Below, piece after piece: positions 10,037 through 19,225 of a stretch of DNA of 64,000 bases. The DNA comes from JAFGXT01 sp963677165 (GTDB lineage Bacteria; Verrucomicrobiota; Lentisphaeria; Victivallales; SZUA-371), in assembly GCA_963677165.2 (NCBI GenBank), contig CAXXSX010000002.1, forward strand, positions 3,782,001-3,846,000, written 5' to 3'. The position numbers and the translations under genes are program-made. Position 1 is the stretch's first letter. The number at the start of each line of letters is the position of its first letter. The notes beneath the pieces were generated by a model. The model had not been told where the DNA came from. It made no database searches and worked only from the letters and a program-made list of their open reading frames with translations.

Positions 10037-10483
10037 TTACATACTGCCCAGAGTTTTCTGGAGTTCCGCCTGGAATTCTTTGATATCATCTTCTGTCGGT
10101 TGCCCCTCCGACTTTTCAAGTCCAAGTCGGCCGAATTGATCAAGAACCCATTCTGCGCTTGCGCCAGAGGCGAATTGAACAGTACCATGCATCATTGCTC
10201 CTGGACGGGCAAGTTTGCTGACTTCAACAACAGTTGTACCGCTGCCCGGTTCAACTTCATCAGCAGCGATATCTTCTTCGGCTTCCGCATCGATGGCTTC
10301 CGCGGCCGCTTCTTCCTGTGCCATTTCTGCGATGACTTCCTCAAGTTCAGATGCAAGGATTCTCAATTCCATAAACGTTATTTTTATACCATGTTCAGAA
10401 TCCAGCAAATTTTGTATATCGGACAATGAAGTTTTCTTTTTCAGTTCCGCAATTACTATTTCCTTAATCTTATCCTGATCCAT
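10037..10483 (-). CDS. Conserved hypothetical 148-aa protein, first gene of the operon
   Basis: The N-terminal 50 residues are helical and read like a small helix-turn-helix (KKKTSLSDIQNLLDSEHGIKI in pieces). A highly acidic Ala/Glu linker (about 50-85) follows. The C-terminal part has a short beta motif (HGTVQFASGASAEWVLDQ) and a final helix. There is no signal peptide. A Verrucomicrobia/Lentisphaerae-type family is likely, but I cannot name a function. It begins the operon that continues into the AsmA-like gene 21 bp downstream. Ribosome site: GAGAAG ahead of the ATG. Confidence 0.6.
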   Translation of the reverse strand: MDQDKIKEIVIAELKKKTSLSDIQNLLDSEHGIKITFMELRILASELEEVIAEMAQEEAAAEAIDAEAEEDIAADEVEPGSGTTVVEVSKLARPGAMMHGTVQFASGASAEWVLDQFGRLGLEKSEGQPTEDDIKEFQAELQKTLGSM

Positions 10484-10517
10484 TCATCTTCTCCAGTAAA
10501 TTTATATTATGACAGCT

Positions 10518-10588
10518 TATCCGTACGACGGATGGCGTTATTACCGCTTAAGTTTCCAGTTACCAATGCTTCTTTCGGAAGCGGGAAA
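10518..10588 (+). repeat. Dispersed intergenic repeat copy
   Basis: It begins ATCCGTACGACGGATGGCG and ends with GCTTCTTTCGGAAGCGGG. It keeps both small hairpins of the family (TCCGT/ACGGA and GCTTC/GAAGC). It lies in the 285-bp divergent region between the five-gene operon and the GntR-type regulator. Confidence 0.7.
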
Positions 10589-10731
10589 ATGCCCCCAATT
10601 TATTCAACGGCTGATATGATCCGTTTTGGCTATAATATAACGGTACATTCGGATTTTTAAATATCCCTTACCTGAATCCATAAAAAAAAGCCTTTTTTTA
10701 TGCTATATCATTGAATTTATATGTTTATGTA

Positions 10732-10750
10732 GTATATATACGGTATATAC
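10732..10750. promoter_or_regulatory. Inverted repeat, candidate operator of the GntR-type regulator
   Basis: GTATATA-TACGG-TATATAC is a perfect 7-bp inverted repeat with a 5-bp spacer. Its right arm ends 18 bp before the ATG of the regulator at 10769. GntR proteins bind palindromes with GT...AC ends, so autoregulation is plausible. Confidence 0.45.
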
Positions 10751-10768
10751 AGTTGTGGGACGATTGAT

Positions 10769-11860
10769 ATGAGTGATAAGTTACCTCTTTACGAACAGTT
10801 AATAAATGATATAAGAACGAAGATTGAGCAAGGTTTTTATCGTACAGGTGAAAAAGTCGATTCTTTGAATCAGCTTTGTCAGCGTTACGGTGTGAGTAAG
10901 ATCACGGCGATTCGGGCTATTGACGAACTTCAGAACATGGGACTCCTCCGGAAAGTGGCGGGGAAGGGGACATTTGTTACCGGAATGCGCTATGAAGAGC
11001 AGGAGCTTGATGACTATCCCGAGCTGAAAAGTATTATTCTTTTTTCCAAAGGATTTATCGAACATACCGCGGACAGCGAGTTTGCGAAACAGATCTACAA
11101 TAATATTGTTGCCTCTGCCTATGAGCTAGGGGTCGACGTAAGAGTTGAGCATGTAAGGGAATCGGAAATCTATGGAGCGACGAAAATACCTTTTACCCCC
11201 AAGTCGGATGAAGGTGTAATCGCGCTTGCCCGGGACTCGGTTGTGCCGATGCTTTATTTGTTTACGAATCCAAACTGCCGGCGTGTTCTTGTCGATACTT
11301 CTGTGGCGGGTGTGCCGAATGTGCTCACCGATAATTACGACGGAGTCCGGCAGATGCTTGAATACCTGAAATCCCTGGGGCATGAGCATATTCTTTTTGC
11401 AGCACGCTTTGCGGACGGACAGAATTTTGTCAATGAAAACGAGCGATTGGAATCTTTCCTTAATCTTTGTCGTCAGATGGATATTCGGGCGCGGTTTGTT
11501 ACGTCTGGAAATCTTGAAGATATTTTTAGAATACTGCGGCAGCCGGACCGCCCCTCGGCGGTGTTTTTTTCCCGCGATGATCCGGCGATTAAGCTTATGA
11601 TGGATTTGAAAGAGCGCGGCATCAGCGTGCCTGGAGATATTTCCATTACCGGATATGATGATTATGCTTCGCAGGGGTATGATATTTCACGGCTCACGAC
11701 AGTTAAAGTTGATACGGCGCAATTAGGACGTTGGGCTGTGGAGCTGCTGCGGAAACCGATTGATACCCTTGGCCGGGTTCCGCTTACCCGCAGGGTCAAG
11801 TCTCATTTAGTTATTAGGAAGAGTTGTGGTTCGCCATCAGTCGAACCGCTGGATATATAA
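10769..11860 (+). CDS. GntR-type DNA-binding / LacI-type sensor transcriptional regulator
   Basis: 363 aa. Residues 1-75 form a GntR winged helix-turn-helix (PLYEQLINDIRTKIEQG, CQRYGVSKITAIRAIDEL, GKGTFV). The remainder is a LacI/GalR-like periplasmic-binding-protein fold (VALARDS, VLTDNYDGVRQMLEYLKSLGHEHI, PSAVFFSRDD, ISITGYDDYAS) that would bind a sugar. The gene ends just before the GHL6-type glycosidase, with 32 bp between its stop and the glycosidase ATG, so it probably controls it. A candidate operator overlaps its own promoter region. Confidence 0.9.
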   Translation: MSDKLPLYEQLINDIRTKIEQGFYRTGEKVDSLNQLCQRYGVSKITAIRAIDELQNMGLLRKVAGKGTFVTGMRYEEQELDDYPELKSIILFSKGFIEHTADSEFAKQIYNNIVASAYELGVDVRVEHVRESEIYGATKIPFTPKSDEGVIALARDSVVPMLYLFTNPNCRRVLVDTSVAGVPNVLTDNYDGVRQMLEYLKSLGHEHILFAARFADGQNFVNENERLESFLNLCRQMDIRARFVTSGNLEDIFRILRQPDRPSAVFFSRDDPAIKLMMDLKERGISVPGDISITGYDDYASQGYDISRLTTVKVDTAQLGRWAVELLRKPIDTLGRVPLTRRVKSHLVIRKSCGSPSVEPLDI

Positions 11861-11892
11861 ATATTAAAGTACATCAGGAGTTATTTATTATT

Positions 11893-13920
11893 ATGGACAA
11901 GTTGAGATTCAGACAGATTCATCTGGACTTTCATACATCTCCGCACATTGCGGGAATTGGTGAACAGTTCGACAAAAAACACTGGCAGGAAACTTTGAAG
12001 AAGGCGCATGTTGATTCTATCACCTGCTTCTCTTCATGTCATCATGGTTGGAGCTATCACCCGACTGAAGTTGGTAAAATGCATCCGGGACTGAAGTACA
12101 ATCTGCTGCGTGAGCAAATGGATGCCTGTAAGGAAATCGACGTTAATGTTCCGATCTACCTTACGGCCGGCGTCAATAACGTTGCTTCTGATATGCATCC
12201 CGAATGGCGGGAAATGACGTCAGATGGACACTATGCCGGCTGGAGTCCCGGACCTCTTGTCCCTGGTTTTCACAAAATGTGCTTTAACACTCCCTATCTC
12301 GATTATCTCTGCGATATGATACGGGAATCGGCAAAGATGTTCCCGGAAGCGGATGGCATTTTCCTCGATATTATCTTTCAGGGGGCGTGCTGTTGCCCTG
12401 CCTGTATGAAAACCATGCTGGAGCAGGGGTACGATCCGGAAAAAGAAGAAGACCGCATTGCGCACGGGCAGAAAGTTCTAATGGATTATTACCGCAGGAC
12501 TACCGAAGCGGCAAAAGAAAATGACAGTTCCATGCGAATTTTTCACAACAGCGGTCATATCCAGTGTGGTCATACCGAAATTTTGAAATACTTTAGTCAT
12601 CTCGAATTGGAGTCTCTTCCGACCGGCGGTTGGGGATATGATCACTATCCCATGTCTGCCGCTTATTGCCGCAAACTTGAATACGACTTCCTTGGAATGA
12701 CCGGTAAGTTCCATACCACCTGGGGCGAGTTTGGTGGATTCAAGCATCCCAATGCTTTGCGTTATGAATGTGCAGCAATGATTGCCCAGGGATCAAAATG
12801 CAGTGTTGGTGACCAGCTGCATCCATGTGGAAAGCTTGATGACAGTACCTACAGTATTATTGGTAAGGCATACAGTGAAGTTGAAGCCAAAGAACCGTGG
12901 TGCGATGATGTTGTCAGTGTGGCTGACGTAGCAATTTTATCAAATACAGCGGCAAATAAATTGAATGGTCGGGGGCAAGGAGAATCTGCCGGTGAAGTTG
13001 GGGTGTGCCGTATGCTGCTGGAATCGCATATTCCGTTTGATCTTCTTGATATGGGAATGGCGTTTGACGGTTATAAGGTGTTGATTCTGGCCGATGATAT
13101 CAGAGTTGATTCTACATTGCATGACCGTATTGCGAAGTTTATGGAAAACGGCGGTAAAGTAATTATGTCAGGCGAGAGCGGACTTGATCCAGAAGGGAAA
13201 GAATTTGTGTTCAATATCGGCGCCGAATATGAAGGCCTGAGTGAATTCAACCCGGATTATATTGTGCCGGAGGCCGATTTTCAGCCGGACTTTGTGTCGA
13301 CGCCGTTTGTCATGTATCTGAAATCACAGAGGATCAAAGTGACCGACGGTATGTCGCTTGGAAAAATATTCGATCCGTATTTTAATCGGTCCTACAAGCA
13401 TTTCTGCTCTCATCAGCATACCCCGTACAAGCTTGATCCGTCAGGCTATGACTGTGGTGTGATTAATGGAAATATCCTGTATCTTGCTCACCCGGTTTTC
13501 TCTATTTATCGTGGCTACGGAATTGTGGCGTTGAAAGAATATGTGATGAAAGCGGTCAAGGCATTTATCGGGGAAGACCTTCAGATTATCACTAATCTGC
13601 CATCTCAAGGACGGGTTTCTCTAATGGAACAGCCTGACCAGTCACGGTATGTTATGCACCTGCTTTATGCCAATACCATCACCCGTGGCGGCAATCTTGA
13701 GCTTTCCGGTGGAACCGTCAAGGATAGTTGTACCCTTGAAGTTATAGAAGAACTCAATCCGTATTATAACGTTGCTGTATCTGTGAAAGTTCCGGAACCG
13801 GTAAAGAAGGTTACCCTGGAACCGCAGGGCATTGAAATCCCGTTTGAGATTGAAGACGGCAGGGTGAAACTTGTTGTTGAAGAGATCGAATGTCACCAGA
13901 TGGTCGTATTGCATAAGTGA
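11893..13920 (+). CDS. GHL6-type glycoside hydrolase with beta-galactosidase-like trimerisation domain
   Basis: The N-terminus (RQIHLDFHTSP, VDSITCFSSCHHGWSYHP) is the hypothetical-glycosyl-hydrolase-6 signature of a TIM-barrel family often labelled alpha-amylase-like. The middle has DGIFLDIIFQGACCCPAC. From about residue 350 a beta-galactosidase trimerisation-like Rossmann domain follows (VADVAILSNTAAN, YKVLILADDIRV). There is no signal peptide, so it acts in the cytoplasm on imported oligosaccharide. I chose ATG 11893 because AGGAG precedes it. A longer reading from 11824 would overlap the regulator by 37 bp and has no ribosome site. The substrate is unknown. Confidence 0.8.
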   Translation: MDKLRFRQIHLDFHTSPHIAGIGEQFDKKHWQETLKKAHVDSITCFSSCHHGWSYHPTEVGKMHPGLKYNLLREQMDACKEIDVNVPIYLTAGVNNVASDMHPEWREMTSDGHYAGWSPGPLVPGFHKMCFNTPYLDYLCDMIRESAKMFPEADGIFLDIIFQGACCCPACMKTMLEQGYDPEKEEDRIAHGQKVLMDYYRRTTEAAKENDSSMRIFHNSGHIQCGHTEILKYFSHLELESLPTGGWGYDHYPMSAAYCRKLEYDFLGMTGKFHTTWGEFGGFKHPNALRYECAAMIAQGSKCSVGDQLHPCGKLDDSTYSIIGKAYSEVEAKEPWCDDVVSVADVAILSNTAANKLNGRGQGESAGEVGVCRMLLESHIPFDLLDMGMAFDGYKVLILADDIRVDSTLHDRIAKFMENGGKVIMSGESGLDPEGKEFVFNIGAEYEGLSEFNPDYIVPEADFQPDFVSTPFVMYLKSQRIKVTDGMSLGKIFDPYFNRSYKHFCSHQHTPYKLDPSGYDCGVINGNILYLAHPVFSIYRGYGIVALKEYVMKAVKAFIGEDLQIITNLPSQGRVSLMEQPDQSRYVMHLLYANTITRGGNLELSGGTVKDSCTLEVIEELNPYYNVAVSVKVPEPVKKVTLEPQGIEIPFEIEDGRVKLVVEEIECHQMVVLHK

Positions 13921-13953
13921 CAATATTTCTGATATTTGTCGATCAAAAACTTG

Positions 13954-13993
13954 CAAGTCATATCTTTAGATGTTATTCTTAAGATATGACTTG
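13954..13993. terminator. Strong inverted repeat after the GHL6 gene
   Basis: CAAGTCATATCTT and AAGATATGACTTG form a perfect 13-bp stem with a 14-nt loop, 33 bp after the stop. No T-run follows, so it may be a terminator that needs a factor, an mRNA-stabilising hairpin or a binding site for the downstream AraC protein. Confidence 0.4.
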
Positions 13994-14061
13994 TCGGGTA
14001 TTTCTGGTTCATTATCAGGAGAGTAACTGTAGATAAATATAATAACTCGGGAGTAGTATAC

Positions 14062-14838
14062 GTGCATATTATACAGGTAAGATTTCTACAGAAAATAGGA
14101 GAGTTTGAGAGAGATAACTCCAGCTCTGATTATCAATTTCATTATATTTGCGGCGGCCGCGGTAATCTGGAATGGAAGCATGGCAATACTGTTGTTAAAT
14201 CTGGATGCTTTTTCCATGTTTTGCCGGGGGAAAGTTACAAACTTACGACTGACCGAAAAAATGGTTTTTCTTCTCAATACATAATGAATGTAGTTTTTCC
14301 TCCTGGTTTTGATGAGCATGTGACCCAATTCATTAAACCTTTTATGAGAGACCACAGGTTACTTGATATCGGTGGAACCAGTCGTAATTTTTTTGAACAG
14401 CTGCGTACCCGTATTCATTTAGGAGATGGTCCTTTAAAGCAGGCTGCGAAACATCAGTTTTTAGCCTTTCTGTTTGAACTCTGCAGTGGATGTCCTGGTT
14501 ATGTAAATAACTACAGTGATGAACGTATTGAAGGGGCGTTGAAGTATATGCAGGATCAAATCAGACAGAAACTGGTTCTTGAAGATATTGCTCGCAGGGT
14601 ATCGTTGAACGAATCATATTTTATCCGGTTGTTCAAGCGGCATATTGGTATTGCCCCAATGAAATACTTCATGGAATTGAAGTTCAAGGCTGCGGCCGGT
14701 TTGCTGACGGATACGGACATGTCTGTTTCCGAGACAGCTGAATATCTGGGCATTACCGATGAATTCTATTTCAGCCGTTCATTCAAAAAATATACCGGAC
14801 TTTCTCCAAAACATTACCGCGAAAAGTATTGCCCATAG
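14062..14838 (+). CDS. AraC-family transcriptional regulator
   Basis: 258 aa starting at GTG, supported by CGGGAG 8 bp upstream. The N-terminal cupin-like sensor (about 10-95; CGGRGNLEWKHGNTVVKSG, FHVLPGESYKL) is followed by a C-terminal double helix-turn-helix (about 158-255). Its first helix is in LVLEDIARRVSLNESYFIRLFKRHIG and its second is in SVSETAEYLGITDEFYFSRSFKKYTGLSPKHYR, split here as parts of one domain. It lies between the GHL6 and GH2 genes and probably activates one of them in response to a sugar. Confidence 0.9.
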   Translation: MHIIQVRFLQKIGEFERDNSSSDYQFHYICGGRGNLEWKHGNTVVKSGCFFHVLPGESYKLTTDRKNGFSSQYIMNVVFPPGFDEHVTQFIKPFMRDHRLLDIGGTSRNFFEQLRTRIHLGDGPLKQAAKHQFLAFLFELCSGCPGYVNNYSDERIEGALKYMQDQIRQKLVLEDIARRVSLNESYFIRLFKRHIGIAPMKYFMELKFKAAAGLLTDTDMSVSETAEYLGITDEFYFSRSFKKYTGLSPKHYREKYCP

Positions 14839-14970
14839 TGTCTAAAAACTGAATCAACAGATTTGACGGATGATTTCAGGTCGTTTCTGGCACTTTTGAT
14901 ATGGAATAAAATAGAGTTTTTAGATTTTAAAATGAAAGCATTCGTGAAAATAACTTACCTTGCTGGCAAT

Positions 14971-15951
14971 TTAAGCCGTTGAACCTTGCCGCAAACTCGG
15001 ATTGATATGGAGTTTCGCTGGTTTTTGCTTTTTTTTCAGGCATGCAGTTAAATGTCGAAATGCCGTTTCAGTGAGTTCATCAAAATCCTGAATGACGCTG
15101 GTTGTAAGGATGCCCCATACATGACTGGGTTCGGTATTGTCGAAGTCAATATAAAAGACATCTTTGCCGAATTGCCGTTTGTTTTGCTTTGCCCAGGATA
15201 TTACTGCTCCGGTATGACTCCAGTCGTCTGCGAACAGTAAAAGAATATCATGCTTTGATGATAAAATTTTATCAAGCTCTGAGAGTTTTGAGTTATAATC
15301 CGGCGGCATTTGAATGTTTTCATAAAAGCGATTGTGCTGACGGCAGGCATTGATATAAGCTTCATGGCGCTGTTGTTGCGGAATTCCTGGTTTTTTACTG
15401 GACAGGAAATAAGGCGTTGCATTCTGATGTTCGGCCAGCAGACGGCTGACTTCATTCGTAAATATCTCATTGTAGTTCGAGCAGATTGAATCAATTTCAC
15501 GATATTCACGGTTTATCAGGACTGAAGGAATAGTTTTTGCCACAGCAGCGATCTGAGGCAGGGCACTGACGTCAGGATGTGACCAGATTATTCCGTCAAA
15601 AGCTGATAGAAATTTTGACGTTTTCTGCGAGAAATCGATTTCTTCGAGGGGGAAATAGAGCAGTTCACAATCTTTTGAACGCGGCATATGCCGCATCAGC
15701 CATTCCGGCGCTAAATAGGCAATCTTTAATCTAACTTCCAGTGATTGTACTACTGTGCCTGAACCGCGCCGGGCGGCCAGTAACCCGTCGTTAATCAGCA
15801 CTTCTATGGCACGATTGACCGTACTGCGGGTGGTTTTGAATCGCTTTGCCAGTTTCAGGCGGATAGGTAGAATATCCCCTGTTTTATACTTTCCGGAACT
15901 TAATTCATGCCGCAATTCATTAATAATTTGCCGATAACGTTCGATTTTCAA
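14971..15951 (-). CDS. GntR-type transcriptional regulator with LacI-like sensor
   Basis: 326 aa. The winged helix-turn-helix (residues 1-70: RYRQIINELRHELSSG, LAKRFKTTRSTVNRAIEVL, RRGSGTVV) is typical GntR. The C-terminal part is a shortened LacI-type ligand-binding fold (FDGIIWSHPD, ILLLFADDWSHTGAV). It is divergent from the GH2 enzyme at 16114, its likely target. A GTATAC half-palindrome lies just upstream of its start. Confidence 0.85.
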   Translation of the reverse strand: MKIERYRQIINELRHELSSGKYKTGDILPIRLKLAKRFKTTRSTVNRAIEVLINDGLLAARRGSGTVVQSLEVRLKIAYLAPEWLMRHMPRSKDCELLYFPLEEIDFSQKTSKFLSAFDGIIWSHPDVSALPQIAAVAKTIPSVLINREYREIDSICSNYNEIFTNEVSRLLAEHQNATPYFLSSKKPGIPQQQRHEAYINACRQHNRFYENIQMPPDYNSKLSELDKILSSKHDILLLFADDWSHTGAVISWAKQNKRQFGKDVFYIDFDNTEPSHVWGILTTSVIQDFDELTETAFRHLTACLKKKQKPAKLHINPSLRQGSTA

Positions 15952-16113
15952 ATTGTATACCTTATGGTTTTTTTGTAGGGCTATTTTCTGTTTTGCAATA
16001 ATATATCAGAGTTTATATTTTTAGCAACTTGATAATAAGAGTAGTTTTATTATATTAAATATAAAAGACTAGTCATTTATTGTTTGTTATAAAAAAAAAA
16101 CGGGGTCAGAGAT

Positions 16114-18615
16114 ATGGATTTCTTGTATGATTTATTTGTGGTGCCAGACGTTGAAAACAGAGCGGTTGAAGTAAGCTTTACGGCAGCAGGCGACGATGTC
16201 GCAGGAGCATGGAAAATTACAGACACGGAATCTGCGGTAATCGCAGAGGGAGCGATCAGTGGCAGAAACAGGGAGAAAATCACATTTTCAACGATGATTC
16301 CGAATTGCCGTCTCTGGACAATTGACGATCCATGTTTGTATACTTTACAAATTGAATGGGCTGGTAAACAGGAAGTTGTAACCTTCGGGGTACGTTCATT
16401 CGGGACATCCGGCCGAAATCTTCTGTTAAACGGAAAAAAGTTTTGTGCACGCGGTTACATCCGAGGTCGTGAAGCGCATGATCATCCTAACCTGATGAAG
16501 TTGTCCCTGACCAAGTATTATGAAAAGAATATAAAAGAGGCAAAACAATTTGGTTTTAACCTGATTCGCTTTCATTCGCGGATTCCTGATGAAGAATGTT
16601 TCGAAGTCGCGGATCGTCTGGGAATCCTAATTCATGTTGAGATCCGCAAATACTTTGGCAAGTACCAGAAAGAACGGGCCGGCATGAGTGATGTCGGGGA
16701 GATCATTAATGAGCAGGAATGGTGTGAAGCCATACGTAGATTGCGTAATCATCCTTCATTGATGGTATATTGCATGGGAAATGAAATCCGCAATCCCGGA
16801 ACCAATCCTTTTGTTAAGCATATCGCAAGTATAACAAAGAAGCTTGACCCGACCCGCTTGTTTATCGATACTTGTGCGCATGGCGAGTTTGACCGTACGT
16901 ATGTGGATTTTGATGTTCAACACATGTCGTACTACTATCCTTTCGGGCAGAATTATGATATGTTCGACAATACTTATAACTGGTTGATTTACGGCTCATG
17001 TAAAGGACAGGAACTGGTTGATACGGACTCAGAAGACGTTCCTTCATATAAGATTACCCGTGCCATCAATTCCAGTCGTCCGGTTCTTGCTCACGAGATA
17101 TGTCACTATGCTGCTTATCACAATTTGGAGGCGCTTTCTGAGAAGTTTGACAAATATGCTCCTGACCAGCGTCCGTGGTGGATCGACGAACTCAAAAAAC
17201 TCTCCAAACTCAAGGGGTATGACAAATTTTACGATAAAGCATATGAAGCCTCACACAAATTCCAGTTTACGGGTTGGAAACTGGGAATTGAGGCCGCGAG
17301 GCGCAGCCCTTTGCTGACCGGCTTTCACTTTTTACAGTTGGCCGATACGGAGCGTTATGAAAACTCCAATGGTCTACTGGATTGCTTTGATGATCCTCAT
17401 AGTTGCATTGATCGGAAAGAATTTGCCAAATTCAATTCCGATACCATTTTATTGAGCAATTTGCCTGTAAGAACCTGTTTCGAGAAGACAAAAATGGAAA
17501 TTCCTGTGATGATTTCTCATTACGCCGACAATCTGCCCGGGACGGCTGATTTCTTTTTTGAGTTAAAAGAAGCGATAAGCGGAAAGGTTGTTCGTTCAGG
17601 AAAATTGCACGGCATTCTGTTGGACGAACCCGGTTTGCGGGAAATTTGTACCGTGGATATTGTGATGCCGGAGACTATGGACGGCAAAGAACTCAAATTC
17701 TCTGTGAAGTTGACTGCGGGAAATAAGGTTCTGGTTGAAAATGACTGGTCCTTGTGGGTATTCCCGGACCGCCCCGAGTCTCTGCCCGAAAAGGATGCGA
17801 TAATTGCGTTGGATGAGATCAATATGACAATGCGTTATCCGCAGTTAACACATAGTGAAAGCGCAACTTTGATGATTACCAACCGTTTTGACGAGTCAGT
17901 TTTTGCACAGCTTGAAGCTGGAAGAGATGTCCTGATGCTTTACCGGGTGGACGAAACCCGTGATCGAAAATGGTCGTGTGAAAAAGAGAAATACTATCTG
18001 CCGACGGTTTGGGATCGGCTCAAGGGTGTGATCTGGGATCGTGGCAATAACTGCGGCGCCTTTATTGACGAACATCCTTCATTCGCGGGATTTCCTCATG
18101 ACGGGTTCCTGAATCTGCAGTTTCACGGACTGATTGACGACTGTGATAAAATTAACCTGGATGATTTTCCTGTTGAAGTTGAGCCGATTATGCGCGGTAT
18201 TGACCGGGCAAGCCGTGATCGTTTTGACGTTTACACATATCAACTGTCAGAACTTCAGAAAGAATGGACCATGCGTAATTTTGCTTATGCCATGGAACTT
18301 AAAGTCGGTAAGGGACGGTTGTTTCTCAGTGGTTTTAACTTTACCGGGTTGAATAATGATAAACCGGAAGTATGTGCGATGTTTGAGTCTCTGCTCAAGT
18401 ATGTGACCGGGTCCGGATTCGCGCCGAAAACGGAAATCACGCTTGAAGTATTGAAAGGCTATCTCGAAAAGAAAGGTGCTTCTCCACGTATTCCAGAACG
18501 CAAAATGACACAGTACTGGCAGCTGAATGCCGAGCCTTTGGAGTCGGCGCGTTACTGGAAAGAATCGGAGCTTTATATTGCTAATGAGCTTGAATTGCCT
18601 CCCAAAAGCAAATAA
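16114..18615 (+). CDS. Glycoside hydrolase family 2 enzyme without N-terminal jelly-roll domain
   Basis: 833 aa. Residues 1-95 are the GH2 immunoglobulin-like domain, and a TIM barrel follows to about 440. The acid/base is Glu224 (MGNEI) and the likely nucleophile Glu328 (LAHEICH). The C-terminal 390 residues are beta-rich. Typical GH2 proteins begin with a sugar-binding jelly roll. Here it is missing, and the AT-rich DNA upstream shows no displaced coding sequence, so this looks like the natural form. There is no signal peptide. It is divergent from the GntR-type gene. The substrate could be a beta-galactoside, beta-glucuronide or beta-mannoside. Confidence 0.8.
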   Translation: MDFLYDLFVVPDVENRAVEVSFTAAGDDVAGAWKITDTESAVIAEGAISGRNREKITFSTMIPNCRLWTIDDPCLYTLQIEWAGKQEVVTFGVRSFGTSGRNLLLNGKKFCARGYIRGREAHDHPNLMKLSLTKYYEKNIKEAKQFGFNLIRFHSRIPDEECFEVADRLGILIHVEIRKYFGKYQKERAGMSDVGEIINEQEWCEAIRRLRNHPSLMVYCMGNEIRNPGTNPFVKHIASITKKLDPTRLFIDTCAHGEFDRTYVDFDVQHMSYYYPFGQNYDMFDNTYNWLIYGSCKGQELVDTDSEDVPSYKITRAINSSRPVLAHEICHYAAYHNLEALSEKFDKYAPDQRPWWIDELKKLSKLKGYDKFYDKAYEASHKFQFTGWKLGIEAARRSPLLTGFHFLQLADTERYENSNGLLDCFDDPHSCIDRKEFAKFNSDTILLSNLPVRTCFEKTKMEIPVMISHYADNLPGTADFFFELKEAISGKVVRSGKLHGILLDEPGLREICTVDIVMPETMDGKELKFSVKLTAGNKVLVENDWSLWVFPDRPESLPEKDAIIALDEINMTMRYPQLTHSESATLMITNRFDESVFAQLEAGRDVLMLYRVDETRDRKWSCEKEKYYLPTVWDRLKGVIWDRGNNCGAFIDEHPSFAGFPHDGFLNLQFHGLIDDCDKINLDDFPVEVEPIMRGIDRASRDRFDVYTYQLSELQKEWTMRNFAYAMELKVGKGRLFLSGFNFTGLNNDKPEVCAMFESLLKYVTGSGFAPKTEITLEVLKGYLEKKGASPRIPERKMTQYWQLNAEPLESARYWKESELYIANELELPPKSK

Positions 18616-18660
18616 TTATATCGGAAAAGAAAAATGAATTATATCCGTAGGTAATATTTA

Positions 18661-18803
18661 AAGAGTCTTGAGAAATGATCGAATTAGGGTAGGGCGCGAT
18701 CTCTGTAGCGCGCCGTCTCCCGGGATTTTGTGCTCAGGTACAAAATAGCGGACGGTTACGGAGAACCTCTCCTACCCGTTAAATTGTATTTTGCAAGAGT
18801 CTT
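18661..18803. mobile_element. MITE-like element, copy 1
   Basis: 143 bp, about 85% identical by eye to the copy at 30353-30494. Imperfect terminal inverted repeats (AAGAGTCTTGAGAAAT against AAGACTCTTGCAAAAT) bound an interior of nested hairpins (GGCGCG/CGCGCC, ATTTTGTG/TACAAAAT, GGTAGGG/CCTACCC). The flanks carry TAATATTT on both sides (18652-18659 and 18804-18811), a probable target duplication. It has no coding capacity. Confidence 0.75.
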
Positions 18804-18920
18804 TAATATTTTATCAGAGAAGGGGTTAATTTCCCAACCCTTGGGAGGTAAATAGTATAGATCGTGCCTGAACGAAATAGTGCTTTTCGAGATTTTTCGA
18901 ATATAATTCAGCCAGTTGAG

Positions 18921-18976
18921 TGACGGCGTTAGGACTGCTTCAAACTCCAGTTGCTGATGCTCCTTACGGAAGCGGA
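18921..18976 (+). repeat. Dispersed intergenic repeat, 5'-truncated copy
   Basis: Matches the core of the family: GGCGTTAGGACTGCTTC, AAACTCCAGTTGCTGATGC and a final GCTCCTTACGGAAGCGG. The TCCGTACGACGGA opening is lost. Confidence 0.65.
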
Positions 18977-19225
18977 AGTTAAATATATTGGGTATAATAC
19001 CTCCGCTCCTTGTGGACGTTTTCTCCAAAAATAATATTTTTGCCAAGCTTTTGTTAAAAGCTTTTCCACTACCTCGTATGCTTGAATCGAGGTAGTTTAT
19101 TCTTTTTGAAATAAAACACACGAATAAATACAAAAGTACTTTGGGTGACGCAAACGATGAATAAAATATTCCGTTGGATAATTATACTTTAAACCTCTAC
19201 ACATTCAAAGCTCATAATATTGAGC

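Larger units (their letters stand above)
18616..19225. other. 610-bp intergenic region with a MITE and a dispersed repeat
   Basis: Between the GH2 gene and the 3' end of the kinase gene (convergent). It holds one MITE copy (18661-18803) and one dispersed-repeat copy (18921-18976). The remainder is AT-rich. A minus-strand reading of 125 codons spans the repeats and is not credible as a gene. Confidence 0.6.

Noticed and set aside
11824..11892. A longer N-terminus for the GHL6-type enzyme
   Set aside because: It would overlap the regulator's end and has no ribosome site, whereas ATG 11893 does.
16081..16114. A frameshifted N-terminal domain ahead of the GH2 enzyme at the ten-A run
   Set aside because: The DNA upstream is AT-rich, non-coding and mostly the divergent regulator's promoter; no jelly-roll sequence is visible in any frame.
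18756..19133. A 125-codon minus-strand reading
   Set aside because: It runs through the MITE and the dispersed repeat, has no ribosome site and matches no family.
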